Source of the DNA: Setophaga petechia
Taxonomy: Eukaryota; Chordata; Aves; Passeriformes; Parulidae
Direction of reading: 5' to 3'
Length of the DNA stretch: 64,000 bases
Assembly (NCBI GenBank): GCA_024362935.1
Contig: JANCRA010000001.1
Span: 58,045,930 to 58,109,929 of the forward strand
The translations under genes were made by a program, and so were the position numbers. The notes beneath the pieces are model-generated. The model was given only the letters and a program-made list of their open reading frames with translations, searched no databases and was not told where the DNA came from. Below, piece after piece: positions 28,346 to 41,045 of the stretch; position 1 is the first letter of the stretch; every line of letters starts with the position of its first letter.

Positions 28346-28800
28346 GAAAACTTAAGCCTTCCCCTGCCTCATTTTCTTGATGGCTGTCAGAAGTAATGGC
28401 ATTGGAAGAAAAGCACAGAGGATCCCTCTGCTATATGGGATGCCAAGGAATCCATGTCTCTCTTTCACCAGGAAGTTTTCTAATTTTACTTGCTCCACTA
28501 TCAGTCTAGATGACCAATGCTGACATGAGTGGGTACCATCGGCACGAGGCTGGCAGCACGTAGCCTTCTGTGACAAAGATTCCTCGGGTGTCCCCCAGGC
28601 ACAAGGAAAGTTTGGAAAATTATACCTGTGCTGTTCTCGCTGGAGTCTGCGTTGAACCATCAAATTCAATATGTTCCTACACAAAAGACTAAATCTAAAG
28701 AGCAGAAGTAACAGGGAACCAATATGTCAAGTTTAAAAATACACTTGTGTTCTGACCCATTTCAGTCAATTGCTTCTAATAAAACTAGATGGCTCTTGGA
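28346..28800 (+). other. Possible 3' UTR of the 28.2 kb exon
   Basis: This is the non-coding sequence between the TAA of the candidate exon and just beyond the AATAAA at 28778-28783. The opposite strand of the same interval (28352-28684) carries a 110-codon open frame with protein-like composition, so the coding direction here is not certain. Confidence 0.3.
28778..28783 (+). promoter_or_regulatory. AATAAA poly(A) signal candidate
   Basis: A canonical hexamer on the plus strand lies 433 bases after the candidate stop at 28345. The hexamer is common by chance, so it counts only together with the exon. Confidence 0.3.
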
Positions 28801-30268
28801 AAAAAAAGAAATCACTGATTTCCATTGAGAAAGAAGAAAGGTAGGCCCAAACTACAATACTAGAGTGGCCAAAAAAATCCAAAAAAAAAAAGACTGAAAC
28901 CTAACTCCCTCTTTCATTTAGACTGAATGGTCACCTGTATGATAAACAAATTCATTATCACACCACTGCTCAGACAGCAATTGTGTGTACACAGTGAAGG
29001 CACGCAGCAAGATCAACTCTGCTAAAAATTCCCACAACAAAGCAGGTTTCAAAACAGAAGAGCCTGTGTACACCTCGCTGTATAAACCAGACAGACGCTA
29101 GGAAAAGATGACAAGAGTTGTTTGATATGAATCCAAGGTACAGCCATTTTAACACAGCTTTTTTTAACCCTCCTGTTGACAGTGTGAATAAACACACCTC
29201 ACATCAAGCTGGACACATAATCATGTCTCCATTGAGGGCACTGGGCTATGTAAGTTAATTAAAAGCACTTGCATTGCCAGCTCTCACATTATTGTTCAGC
29301 TTTTAGTTCTTTCAATAACCACATTGAGCACATTGCGCAGAAATAAAGCTGAATATTTCACCTTATGAAAAACACTTCCTTTTGCCTGTGGAAATGACAG
29401 CTTCCATACAATGGATCTTCTTTACCACAGGACAACCAAAAGGGCATCTTGATTACAGCAATTTCATGCTCTCTTCTGGTCAAAGTGATTGCCATATAGT
29501 AAAATCACAACTATGCTAAACTACTCCTGTGCACACATCCATGATCTGGCTAGGCAAGCTATCAGCAGCTCAATTCCAAACTACAGTAACTGCTGTAACT
29601 CTGGTGACTGGCAAAGTCAGACCCACAATCGAAAGCAACATTGCTACTTTTAATAATTTCAGGCCCCATAACAGACTCCCCAGTGAGCACTGAAATGGGA
29701 TCAATAAAATTTTGTGCAAGCATTAGAGCAGATCTTGCTATTATGCTACATGGCAGCAGCAAAAGCACATCCCTGGAACATCAAATATTATTAAGTCAGA
29801 GAAAAAGCAAAGAGGAGCAGAAACCCAAGAAGCAAAACACCCTTGATTTCGGGAGGTTAACACTGATAAAAAAAACCTCTTAATGAGATTCAAACTCACA
29901 GTGTGCAAGACCTCTTAACCTGCGGTTAAGCCAAAAATCTAAGCAGTCCAGGCAGTCCCCACGTGAGAAAACACTGTTCAGGCTGCAGCCTCCCTCTGGA
30001 ATTCCTGTCAATAACCAACCTGCAGGCTGATTACTCTGATTCTCCCACTGCACCAGGAGGGACAGAACTGGCCAAACACACCAAACCACGAACCTGATGG
30101 AAAACAGAAATGCCAGCCTGCCTAAGGCCTCCCAGGCCATCAGGGAGCACTCTCATCGTGGAGCCTGCAGCCTCCCCTGCTCCTCTGGCACAGCCACACC
30201 ACGGTTCCAGGGCTCATACCAATTCCAAAGTCTTGAGGTTCTGGGCTCAGAGGTAATGGTTCATTCAA

Positions 30269-30284
30269 CATCATCATCATCATC
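30269..30284. repeat. (CAT)5 microsatellite
   Basis: There are five and a third uninterrupted CAT units. It is short but probably variable in length. Confidence 0.85.
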
Positions 30285-33186
30285 TACAGCACTGACAGAC
30301 CCAAACAAAATACAGGAAATCCACCACTGAGCATGGCATAACCCAAATGTGCGGCAGCTGGTCTTCTCCTCACTATCTCCATGGCCCTAGAACATATTAG
30401 GGCTCCTGGACTGGCCACCCTTGCAGACCAAAGGTAACATGCAGCTGTCCCATGCAGCCTGCTGCCTCCTGCATGATGAAATTGAAATACATCACATCAT
30501 GCAAATCATCAATTCATTTCCTGCTGTCTGAAGAGGGTAATAAGGTAGGCGAGACAAAACATTTTATCTACGTGTAAATATATACATATATAAATTCCCT
30601 AATGAGGCAGCCCCTCCTGTGCACCAGCAGCCTGCTCACACCTGTGCCTGAATCCACCACATCTATGGAGATGCCTGAGCTGCTGGCAGGAGCAGGGCAC
30701 CAAAGCTGGGACTATCTCAGACCACACACAGGCTGGCAGTACCAGAGCCTCTGTGCATGGCAAAGCCCTGCAGAGAGACACAATGCCAACATCACAGACT
30801 GCCAGAGGAGTGAGATCTGGGTCAGCCAGTCACCTCCTGATGCTCCTGTACCAATTTGGCCCCTCAAGGAAGGTTTCCGCAAGTGTGACCATAGCAAAGG
30901 GGCTTCAAATGGAGGGAGGAAAGAGAGGATGGTAACTCCTCAGGCAAAACTGAAATGAAGAGTTCAAGCACTAGAATTCATAGCTGCCTAAATGTTTCAA
31001 TAAATAAAGATTGATCCAAAACATCCTTCCAGTCCCAGAAAGGCAAGGCTATCATTTCAGCATGGTGTAACAAACTCTGGCTTTGGCCTCACACACATCT
31101 GGTTCCAATTAGCACCTCCATACCTCGGTTATTGAATAAAAACCAGCGCTCCCCACGACCTGCAGTCCTTGTGCACAAGACCGTATCCAACACCATCATG
31201 TCCTATCAGACATGTGTGGCATGACATACTGAACACAGTGCTGCAGCACACCTGGCACCAGCTCAATTCCCAAGCACCAGGTCACATTTCCCATCACGCT
31301 GTTTTAACACAAACACCAACGGCTCGGTGGCTAATGGACGGAGCCCTGGAATTTTACCTCAGATCCTTCACATTTAACCTAAAGCTGATGAACCTAGTGC
31401 AATCTCTGGGGAAAAATGCATCTGTCAAAACCATTGCTTGCAGCATATGGCCAGACCGAGAAGTATGCACCATCCATTTCCACCTTGATTTGTTGCACCC
31501 AGCCTCCAGTGTCTGCTATGCAAGCTGGATTACAAATGAAAAGTTGCTGCTCTAGATATTTTTCCAAAACAGCGCTTGGGGATTTGGATGGAGAAAGCAA
31601 ATTGTTTTATTTTTAAAGCATACATCTCCGTGTTCAGGAGAGCTCACTTCTATTTCTGACTCCCCACGTGTACTGTGCGAGCCAACACAATATTCAAACA
31701 ACACTCGTATTCAAACAGCCTTCACAACTGTGAGCAGATTCAAGAATTTAGCAACTCCTTCAGGTGATGGACCCGTCACTGGTGTCCTGAGATTCCCACT
31801 GCTGTGGCTGGGCGCTGCACAGGTCCAGCCTTCTGCAGGCCTTCAAATATCAGGCAAAAACTGATTGACCCCCAGGAAAAAATACCTTGACTGAAAAGCA
31901 GTTTTGTGAGAAGGAAAAAGGAAGCATGAGGCATATCTGCCTATTTTTGTTCGATATAGCAGAAACTCTTGGGGCAATAAGGTACAGGCACACAGGCACA
32001 GCATAAAGTTACACATACAGCCGCCCATTAATGCACCCTGAGTTAGTTTTGTCAATGCCTGTCCATTTCCATACATTTCTGCAGCCTTTAGAGAGGCTGC
32101 CATGGGTCACTGCCCAGCAGATTTCCCTGCAGACCGAGAGCTGTGACCGTACATTGCTGGCACAGGGACACCTAGCAGTCTGAAGTGCCTGCAGTGACCA
32201 CCTGAGCACAGACTGGGCAGATGAGAAGGAACTCCCTCACAATGACTCTCAGGAACCTGAATCTAGGTTGGGTCACACCTCCAGCTGACACAAGCTGGAC
32301 TCGGGCCCCCATACTGCATTGTGAACTCACTTCCAGTCAGATCTGCACATCCCTCCTGCCTCAATGCAGCCTTGAGTTATCAATAATGACCTAACAAACC
32401 TTAGTTTTCATGTATTTCACGAGGCTCATCTTCTGGTCTAAATGCCTAGTTAACAAGTTGAAGAAGCTCGATGCATGACTTTGCTCAGATCTGCTCAGCT
32501 GGATGCTTAAAAGCAATTCTGAGTAACAAGATATTTTTTTCTACTTGCTGTACCCTACAAAGAGCAAAGAGCTCTTCAAGACGTGTCTTGGGAGCTCTTG
32601 GAAGTAATCAGGCTCAGAGGGCAGCCTGTGTCAAACTGCAACATTAATTTGTTCTGCACTTGCCCAAAGACTGCAGAAAAGGAAACTTCCAAGTACAAAC
32701 ACTGAGACATCCAAGGAGATTAGATTGAATGCCTCCCTTTTGGTCTCTGCAGAGCACTGGCCAGTAAATACTCTAACTGGTGTCAGACAACGTGGTGCAG
32801 CTGTTTGCAAGAGCAAACAAGGGGAAATCATTAAAGAGAGAAGCTTCCAGCCACTTGACTTGCACACCAAAATAGAAGCAGCAGGCAGACACGTCCGTGA
32901 GGCGATTTCACGCTCCGAGCAAGCTGCCGAGCGAGGCCCTGCCTTGCAGCACGAATGAGAATTCTTCTACACTGTAACCGAGAGCTTGCCAGTTCCGCTC
33001 TCTTGGGCTCCCATGCCTACACGTCCAGTAGCTGCAATTTACATAATTGCAATTTCATCTCACAAATATGGTTGGGTTCCCTTTATGCCTGACTCTCCCA
33101 ACTGCAGCTTCTCGGAGCTCCAGTCTCTGTTCATTATTTCAAACACTTAGCGGAAAAAACGCAAACCATAATTGATACAATTATTG

Positions 33187-33198
33187 CACACACACACA
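33187..33198. repeat. Short (CA)n
   Basis: Six CA units are followed by an A run. Confidence 0.7.
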
Positions 33199-36021
33199 AA
33201 AAAGGAAAAATTCTCATGGTTTGGAAGATGAGGGGACTGGAGGTTTTTTGTGTTGGGCTTTTTCCCCCTTTTGTTCTCCTTTGCTCTTTAAGAACAGCAC
33301 ATGCAAAACATTTGTGAAGCCAACACAGCTGTGGGGCCCGCTCACCAGACCAGGACTGTCTACTCAGTATCCTTTCTAGCTTTTTATAGATACAACTTAA
33401 AAACACCATGAAATTTATTTCCTGTAATAGTGATCCCCAAATATTTTCTTTAAAAGTGGACGTTTCAGCAAAACTCTCCCAAGAATGTGGAATTATGCAC
33501 TCGCATTGTGCTAGCACAGTCCCTCCCTCCCCACTTCCCTCACTGTGCCCCCCTAGACCCTCCCCGGGGTTTTATTTCACCTGCCCAGGTCTTTGATGTT
33601 TGCAAAGCCAGGCTGGCACCACCACACCCGAACAGACCTTGCTGCAAACTGGCACACCCCATGCTGGAGAAAGGCTCCAATATACACTGAAAACATACAG
33701 GGACATGAGTCCTTCCCCAAAATTTCCCTTTTTTCTCTGGTGAATTCCTGGGCTGATAACTTTATAGCTCATTTTCCTCTGTATGCTCCACGACACTCCT
33801 GGTTTCCATCTCTGCATTTCCAGAGTCTAGCCCAGCCTCAGGAAGAACCTTTAGGAGTTGTTATAAAGTCAATGTTATTTTGAGCTAATAAATATAGGTC
33901 TCTTGTCCTGCATGCACAACCCATTCTGACACATCAGTACCATTTCCTCTTACAGCACTTGCTCCTTTAACCAATATACAGCCTTCCTTCCACAGCAGCA
34001 CACTCTCCCTGGAGCAGGCCCAAGGGATCCACACCCGTGCACACCCTGTGGTCTCTGGACACTGAGAGCACCTGGGACACTGCTTGCAGCACCTCAGGAT
34101 TTGGTTCCTGAATCCTGCACATGCCTGAAGGCAATTTACTCATGCTAAATCCATTGCTCAGGCTGATAACTCACTCTGCACCTTGCCATGTTTTGCTCCT
34201 AACCTCACTGGGGTTATGGCAACAGCAGGAAAAAATCCCCAAAATTCTCCCTTTCCACACAAAGCCTGGTCAACTATGGACACTTCTCCAGCACCTCAGA
34301 GTTAGACAGCATCTAAAAAAACAGGATAAGCATGAACCAGACCAGGACAGCACAGCACTTCAATTCCCTAAGTGGAAGGCATGTCCAGGTAAGAGTGCAA
34401 AGAGGAAGGAAAGGACAGGGGATGTAACGTGGAGTTTAATAAAGCAGAAACAAGTGGCAGGTCTGGCAGTTTTGCCTCCTTGGAGGACTCTGCTTGACAA
34501 CATTAGGAGCATCCCTCTAAAATCAAGTTTGCCTCTTGCTTTTACAGATGGCAAAGCTGCAGCTCAGGAGCTGTGCTACGACACAGTTCTACCCTGGAAA
34601 GGTGTCCAGCTCTTGGGGCTGTAGCCCACCAGAACCTACACAAGCCAGCAGCACATAAAACACTTTGCACAGACTCAGAGCTTTTCAGAGGGCTGGGGTT
34701 TGCACCAGAGGCATTTGTATTTCTATTTTATCAGTACCTAGGTGTACCTGGTTGGTGACTGTCTGAGCAGAGAGAAAACCTGCCCAGACAAAAATCTAAA
34801 AGAATTCTGAGTACTCACAAAATCTAAGTACTCACAGCACCCCCTTAACAACACAGTCCTCAGGTGCAAAGACATCCAATTTCAAACCAAGAGCCAGGCA
34901 CGGCCACAGAATGGAGGCCAGTTCACTTACAAAGTATAAACTCTTTTTTTCTGCACTTGCTGCCCAAGAAACAGTTTCCAGACACTTGAGACCCAGACAA
35001 ATCATTTAATTGCTTTTTTTCTGTCACAGTGTTACTGTGAAATCTTCTCGGGAATAGACACTTTGTGGCTTTATAGCATCACAAACACAGCTTTGGGATC
35101 TCAGGTAAGTCTGGGCTGCGGTTTGGGTGTTGCTTAATTAAAAGAGAAAGGTCAGCAAATGTTTCCCACGACCTTCTCTTCATACTTGACCAAAGTATCT
35201 GTTTTTCCAAAAAAGCAGGCGGTCATAGTTTGCCCAGGTGCTCACCACCAAAGCCTGAGGCTGCACGCCCTTAGGAGGGAGAAAGGAAGCCCTTAGGGCA
35301 GGACAGGGTCCTGGTGGAGCACACCTCCTCCCTCCTCCAGCTCCTCCCCAACCACAGCCTTTTGGGATGCTCACTGCAAAGCAGGGGGAAGCTGTTGCTT
35401 CCTGCTGTGATTTATTCAACCTGCTGATAGTTACGACCTGAGGTGGAAGACAATTTGTCATCTCACTGCCTGTTTTTCTATTCTTACCCCATTTAGTTCC
35501 CATCTCAGACAGCGACTGCCATAAATTCACTCTGTACCATTTTGGTGTGACAGCAATGTCTGTGCCTGAGACACGTCAAAACAAACCCTCCCGGGAAAAG
35601 CCCATCACTAAGCATGGTGTGTCAGAAACATTTGCTGACTGGAACAAGCAGATCTCAGCTCCCAAGAGCACGTTCTGCTCCCTGAGGTTTATGCTTCCAC
35701 CTGCTCTGGATGCTGGACTTACACACACACTGGGATGGAAAAGAGGGGAACAGAGCACACAGGGCCAAGGAATAAGCACACCTCACTGAGGGGGCAGAGC
35801 CTGAGACCCTCTGACTCTGGCAATAACCACCAGCACCACCTCCAGCTTCTCACCTGTGCTCAGAGCCAGAAGAAAGGGAATCAGGCACTGGGATGAAAAA
35901 TGAATGACTCAACAAATAATATTAACAGAACTATCTGATTTCATTTGTCCAGTAAAAGGAAAAATTCAGGAAAAATTCATTTTATTTTAACCCACCTTAT
36001 TTTGACAACACTGTCAACACT

Positions 36022-36046
36022 AGTCCTAGAATCATAGAATAGACAA
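36022..36046 (-). mobile_element. CR1-tail-like fragment
   Basis: The sequence AGAATCATAGAATAG is the reverse complement of the CR1 LINE terminal octamer array (ATTCTATG)n. The flanking bases do not continue into the usual CR1 3' body, so either a very truncated copy or a coincidence is possible. Confidence 0.35.
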
Positions 36047-39000
36047 TATTTTTACCTCAAATGCTGCCAGTTGAACAAAAACCACCTCCTACAAGTGTTA
36101 CAATTGCACGGAGAACAGAAGTTGTCTTGTGTGCAATCACCATCTCACTGCTACTGATCACCAAACATGCAGGAGTCTGTCCCTAAGACATATTTACCAT
36201 GTCCAGTGATTCCTGTTGTTAAACAAAGCAGGAGCACTTACCAACGACTACAGAAGGGTTATGGAAACCCCCTGGAGCAGAGCCTAGGGAAAACCCTTCA
36301 CAGGCAGGCACCTGATGGAAGTACTGACAGTCCTGTGCCCATTCCAACTGTAGTGCATTCCAAAGGAAAGGAACAAGGGCTGCAGTGGCACTGCTGTGTA
36401 TGTTTGCCAATACATTCCCCCTCCACCTTGTTTTCCACAACAGACCTGGAATAATTAACTAAAGTGGGAGCAGAGTCAGTCACAAGTAGTCACCAGCTTC
36501 CATTGAACCCAGGCCATCAGGAGCAGTCCCTGAGCACTGAAACCGCAGTGAAAACACTTCCAAGCTAACTAAATATCCTATCTGTATGAAGCACATCCAA
36601 TCCTCTTTTTTTCCTTGTATTTCACAAATACTGCATGGGATGAAAGAATGTCAGGGCTGAACTCTCCAGAACAGATGTAGAACACATGTATTTGCATCAG
36701 TTTAAAGCAAGATTCCAGACACTAGAAAGCAGTTGTGGTTTGGCAGTGGAGATCCCTCATTTTAATTAGCTCAGGGTACAAATGATTTCTAGAAAGCCTT
36801 CCTCCTGCTGGAGCAGGGTTACTTCTGTCAGGATGGGTCTTCCAGGCAGATTTTCTTGGGGGGCAAACTGCTGGGGTAACCATTCCAACCCAACACTCCC
36901 AGTCCACGACAGCAGGCAAATTCACACCAAGGGAGGTTCCCCAAGTCCCCGGGGTAGTGCCAGCAGCCACCTCAGAACCAGGTGTGACTGCAGCCCATGG
37001 AGCATGACATGAGCACAGATGTGCCTTTCTTCCTAGCTCAGCCCAAGGGAAATTGAGTCAGGGTGGGACTAGCTCAGCTAATGAGCAGTTGCCATTTCTT
37101 ATCTGCTAAGTAAAGTACTGATATCACCCCACAGAAAATCTTTGCTCCCTGTTGCAATTATTTCCCTCCTAAGTTTGCTGAGCTTCCATGCATAAGTGAC
37201 TGTTCTAAGGAACACGCAGAATTATTCCACAACCAAAAACTTGCTCTTAATTAGAGGGGAACCATAAGAAAGAAAGAATCAATGCTCCCGATTGTGACTC
37301 CTGACATATTAAACTCCAAAGCCTGGGATACTGCTCGTTTGTCATGTCCTCAGCATCAATGCTCAGAACAGCCATTGGCCAGAGAATCAGGCAATGACAT
37401 CACCACAGCACACAGAAAAGACAGCACTCACCTTTGTAAAGGGAGGGCAACAAAGAAAGATGAAATGGTTGCATTTCTTTCCAGACGCAACTTCAGCTTA
37501 CAGAAGACAAGGGAGGAATGCCATGAACTGAACTTGGATTGACAGAAGGGACCCCAGAACACTGGCTGACATGTCACTGACCCTGTCCCCTGTGCTACAC
37601 TGTCCTGCCCAAGAACCAGGTTTGCTCCAAGGCCAGCCCCATCAGGAGGGCAGGAGCCCAGCCCGGGTGGGACCCTGTCCAGCCAGGAGAGTGTCCTGCC
37701 TCTTGCTATTTGAATAATTACCAGCAACTGTAGCAGAGCTCTCTTTATACTCCAGTCCTTTCCTCATTTACAAGGTTTAAGCTGTCAGCTCAACACGACA
37801 CCAAGTTTTCATCACCTCACTCTGTGGGTCAGCCTTGTTCAAAGGGACAGCAGGATTTTTCCTGGAGATAAGGGCCACAGGCAGCCAGAGAACAGGCAAC
37901 TTCCCTAAGGCACATCCCCTCCCCAGGAAGCAGGACAGAGATCAGTCCGTGCTCACCATGACACATACCTCTCTCTGCATTTGCACTGCAATGTGCAAAG
38001 CTTTGCTCCACTCAAACCAGAGGCATTCAGCACACTTTGGAAAATGTTACTATTTTTAGAATGCCCTGTGCTCTTTTGCTGTACTAAGGTTTCATCCTTT
38101 CTCCATTGTTCATAGATATTTTCCATTAAAAGCAAACCTCACCGCTCTACATTTAATGGATAGATTCTGAGGGGAAAAGCTGAAAAGAAAAACAACGTCC
38201 CTGGGAGTTAAATCAAAGGAAGGGTTAGTTTTTCCAGCTGGGCTCTGGACGATGGAAGACAGTCTGTCATTCCGAGGCCAGAAAATGTCTTTTACATACA
38301 CCAGTCTCAGCAAACCTACCCTGAGTTATAAGGTTTATTTTATAATAGTTTAAGTCTTATATTGTACTTGACTTCTGCTGCTAACAGCCAAGGCCTATGC
38401 AACAGCTATTGGTTAGAAAGCAGCACCTAGGTAATTTCATTTTGCCAAAACACAACGTGCAGCCATAAATCCAAAACAGTCTTTCCCAGGTTGTTTATTA
38501 TTATCATTAGAAAAAGCACTAAAGTTTGCACAGTGTCACACTGTAAGCCAGGAGTGTTCTCTAGGGGCAGCTCTTCTGGGAGAGCAAGCAAGAGGCTGTA
38601 GAACATCTCCTGAGTGCAAACTTGGACTGTATTGTTCACACCTCAGCTCATTTGGAAATGAAATGCTGGAAATGCATCCCATGGGTCAGTCTCAGGCATC
38701 GAGCTCCTGGCTTCAGCTACCGAAAAACTTACATATATAGAGGAGTCAAAAACCAGAGAAAAGGCAGCCAGGAAAGAACAATGGACAGGTAAAATTCCTA
38801 AGCCATTGAAATCCCCATGAAAAGGTCAATTTAGCCAAGACATTAGTCAGCTCAGTCTTTCTACCAGAACCTACAACTGGGAAGGTTTTAGGGTTCAATC
38901 CAACAGTGAAAACACAGAAGGCTGGACATTGGCAGGCATCTCTCCAGACACCAGAACTTCCCTTACTTTGTCCCTTTTCAGCTGCAGCAGACTAGTGTGA

Positions 39001-40924
39001 CAAAGACCATTTTGACCTCAATTTGCTTTTTCCCCTTTTTTAGTGATTAGTCTGAGCAATAACCCACATTACTACAATTTAGCCGAGACAAGAAAAAGCT
39101 ACCTCAAGTTCCTCTAGCAAGAATGAGAATTCTCCTCAACAGCCAAAATGCAAACTGATTCAACAGCATTGTTCTGCTCACAGTGGAGGGATGGATTAGA
39201 AACTACCAAGTGTTTGGATGCACTGTGAGATGGGTGTTACAGAGACTTCATGCACGGGGAAGAAAGAGTCATCCACAGTCCTCTGAGCACATTAGCTCAT
39301 CTGAGAGCTCAAATAAAAATTATAGAAACACAAGTGCTGAAACCCTCCAACAAATGATTATACACTGACCAAGAAGGTGACCAGCCCCTCCTCCAGGTGT
39401 GCAGACCCCCAACACCAGCACAGACCTCCAGATCACAGCACTGTGTCTGTTCATGTGTCTCTGCTAGGCCTGCACTGTAACTTCTCTGCTGACTTTGGGA
39501 GGAAATCACTATTTCCAAAAGGTACCTTTTCCTTTTTTTTCCTGTTTTGTCTTTCTACTTAACTGCATAGAGTATTGAAAACACTTTATTAGTGCTGCTC
39601 TACTTTGGTGAGCTACATCTAACAGTGTATATTAGAAGAGACTATTACAAGTCTGAAAGTGTTCATTATCACATTTGTGATATGACATTATCTAAATTGT
39701 GGGGAATGGAACAAATACATTCCTAGGTGACAATCAACACAGTGATTGTGAGGTCAGGCTTCTGGTTTACTTCAGAGCTGCAGGGTATCTGTTTCTTTTT
39801 TCAGTTTAGGAGTGCCAGTGCTTCATCTCCCACCTGGTTCCCTTTCCACGTGTGACTACCCCACAGCAGCTGACAATTACTCACCCTCTAGCTATGGATG
39901 CTACCTATTCTTTCACAAAATACCTCACAAATACAAGCTTCCAGGAACTGCCTGAAAGGACAATGAGGAAGTGTCCACAGACACCTCTGCATTCCAGCCA
40001 GGTTCCCTGTGTCCTGCTCTCCAGCGTGGGGGCTCAGGTCCTTACAGCAAACATTTCTGAACCAAGCACTTTGTGTGCACTGTCCCAGCAGCACGGGTGT
40101 GACCCCATCCCTCCCTGTGCCACCAGCTGTCCCATTCCAGGCTCCCAGCGGGGTACAGCAGCCTCCAGACACCTGTGCCCCACGGCTGGCAGGGGCAGAA
40201 GGAGAGGGTGAGGAGCTGACCCCACTGGAGCAGTTCCCAGAGGCGCCCAGCTCTGGCCCTGCCCCGCTCCCAGTGCTCCCGTGTGAACCTGGAGCACGTC
40301 TCTGGCTGCCAGCACAGGTGTGAACTGCACCTGGCAAGGCGTTCCCTTTGTTCTGTACCTTACCAACGGGAGCTCACAGGTGCTGTGAGGTGACAGGACT
40401 GTCCCTGAGGGAAAGAAAGGCCCTCTGCTCTGGGGGTGCCCATGGCTGCTGTGCTTCAGTGAAATCCTACAGTGCACCATCACTTCCTGCAGCATCCAGG
40501 CTCTCCTGGCCAGCTCCATCTGTAGTCCCTGTGTCATCTCCTGGACTCTCAACATTCATCTTTCTAATGCCTTTCAAGGTCTAAATTATCTGGGGTTTGC
40601 TTTATGCCCTCTTATGCCCCAAATGCAGCCCCACCTTCGATACACTCCCCAAAGTCCTTGAAAATTGAGCTCAACCCTGCTGAGGTACCCCAAAATCCAC
40701 TGTAACCCCCCTGACTTCTCTTGGAAAGTCAAGATGTGCCTTATGGCCACCAAAATCTCCTTTTTCAACACAAACCTGCACACAGCTCAGCTCTAAATCC
40801 AGCAGCACACTTACTGCTGCAAATAGACGCAATTAATCATTCTCGCAAACCAAATTTGAAGGGGGAATGAACAACACCCACCTGAAACACAGGGATTTCT
40901 CTCTTGTAATCATGGACAGGAAGG

Positions 40925-41045
40925 AAGAATAATTCAGGAACACTGTAAGAAAGGTGTTCCTGCTCATGGCAGGGGTGTGGGACACGTGACTTTTGAAGGT
41001 CCTCTCCAACCTTGCCCATTCCACGATTCCGTTCTATGATTTTTA
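40925..41045 (+). mobile_element. CR1 LINE 3' end fragment
   Basis: In order it shows GGTGTTCCTGCTCATGGCAG, a TTTGAAGGTCCTCTCCAACC block and the terminal GATTCCGTTCTATGATTTT. This is the typical 3' end of avian CR1 elements, which insert 5'-truncated and end in a short octamer repeat rather than poly(A). Only the last ~120 bases are present, with several substitutions, so the copy is old and cannot move. Confidence 0.85.

Larger units (their letters stand above)
28801..40924. other. Gene-free stretch
   Basis: No named gene is visible. Contents are a (CAT)n microsatellite, a short (CA)n, a CR1-tail-like fragment near 36.03 kb and a few splice-bounded but unlinked mini-exons on the minus strand (36242-36283, 37432-37496). 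Open frames such as 34121-34624 on the plus strand (167 codons) lack supporting context. Confidence 0.5.

Noticed and set aside
34121..34624. 167-codon plus-strand open frame
   Set aside because: It is isolated in repeat-poor non-coding DNA, with no supporting signals and no recognised domain.
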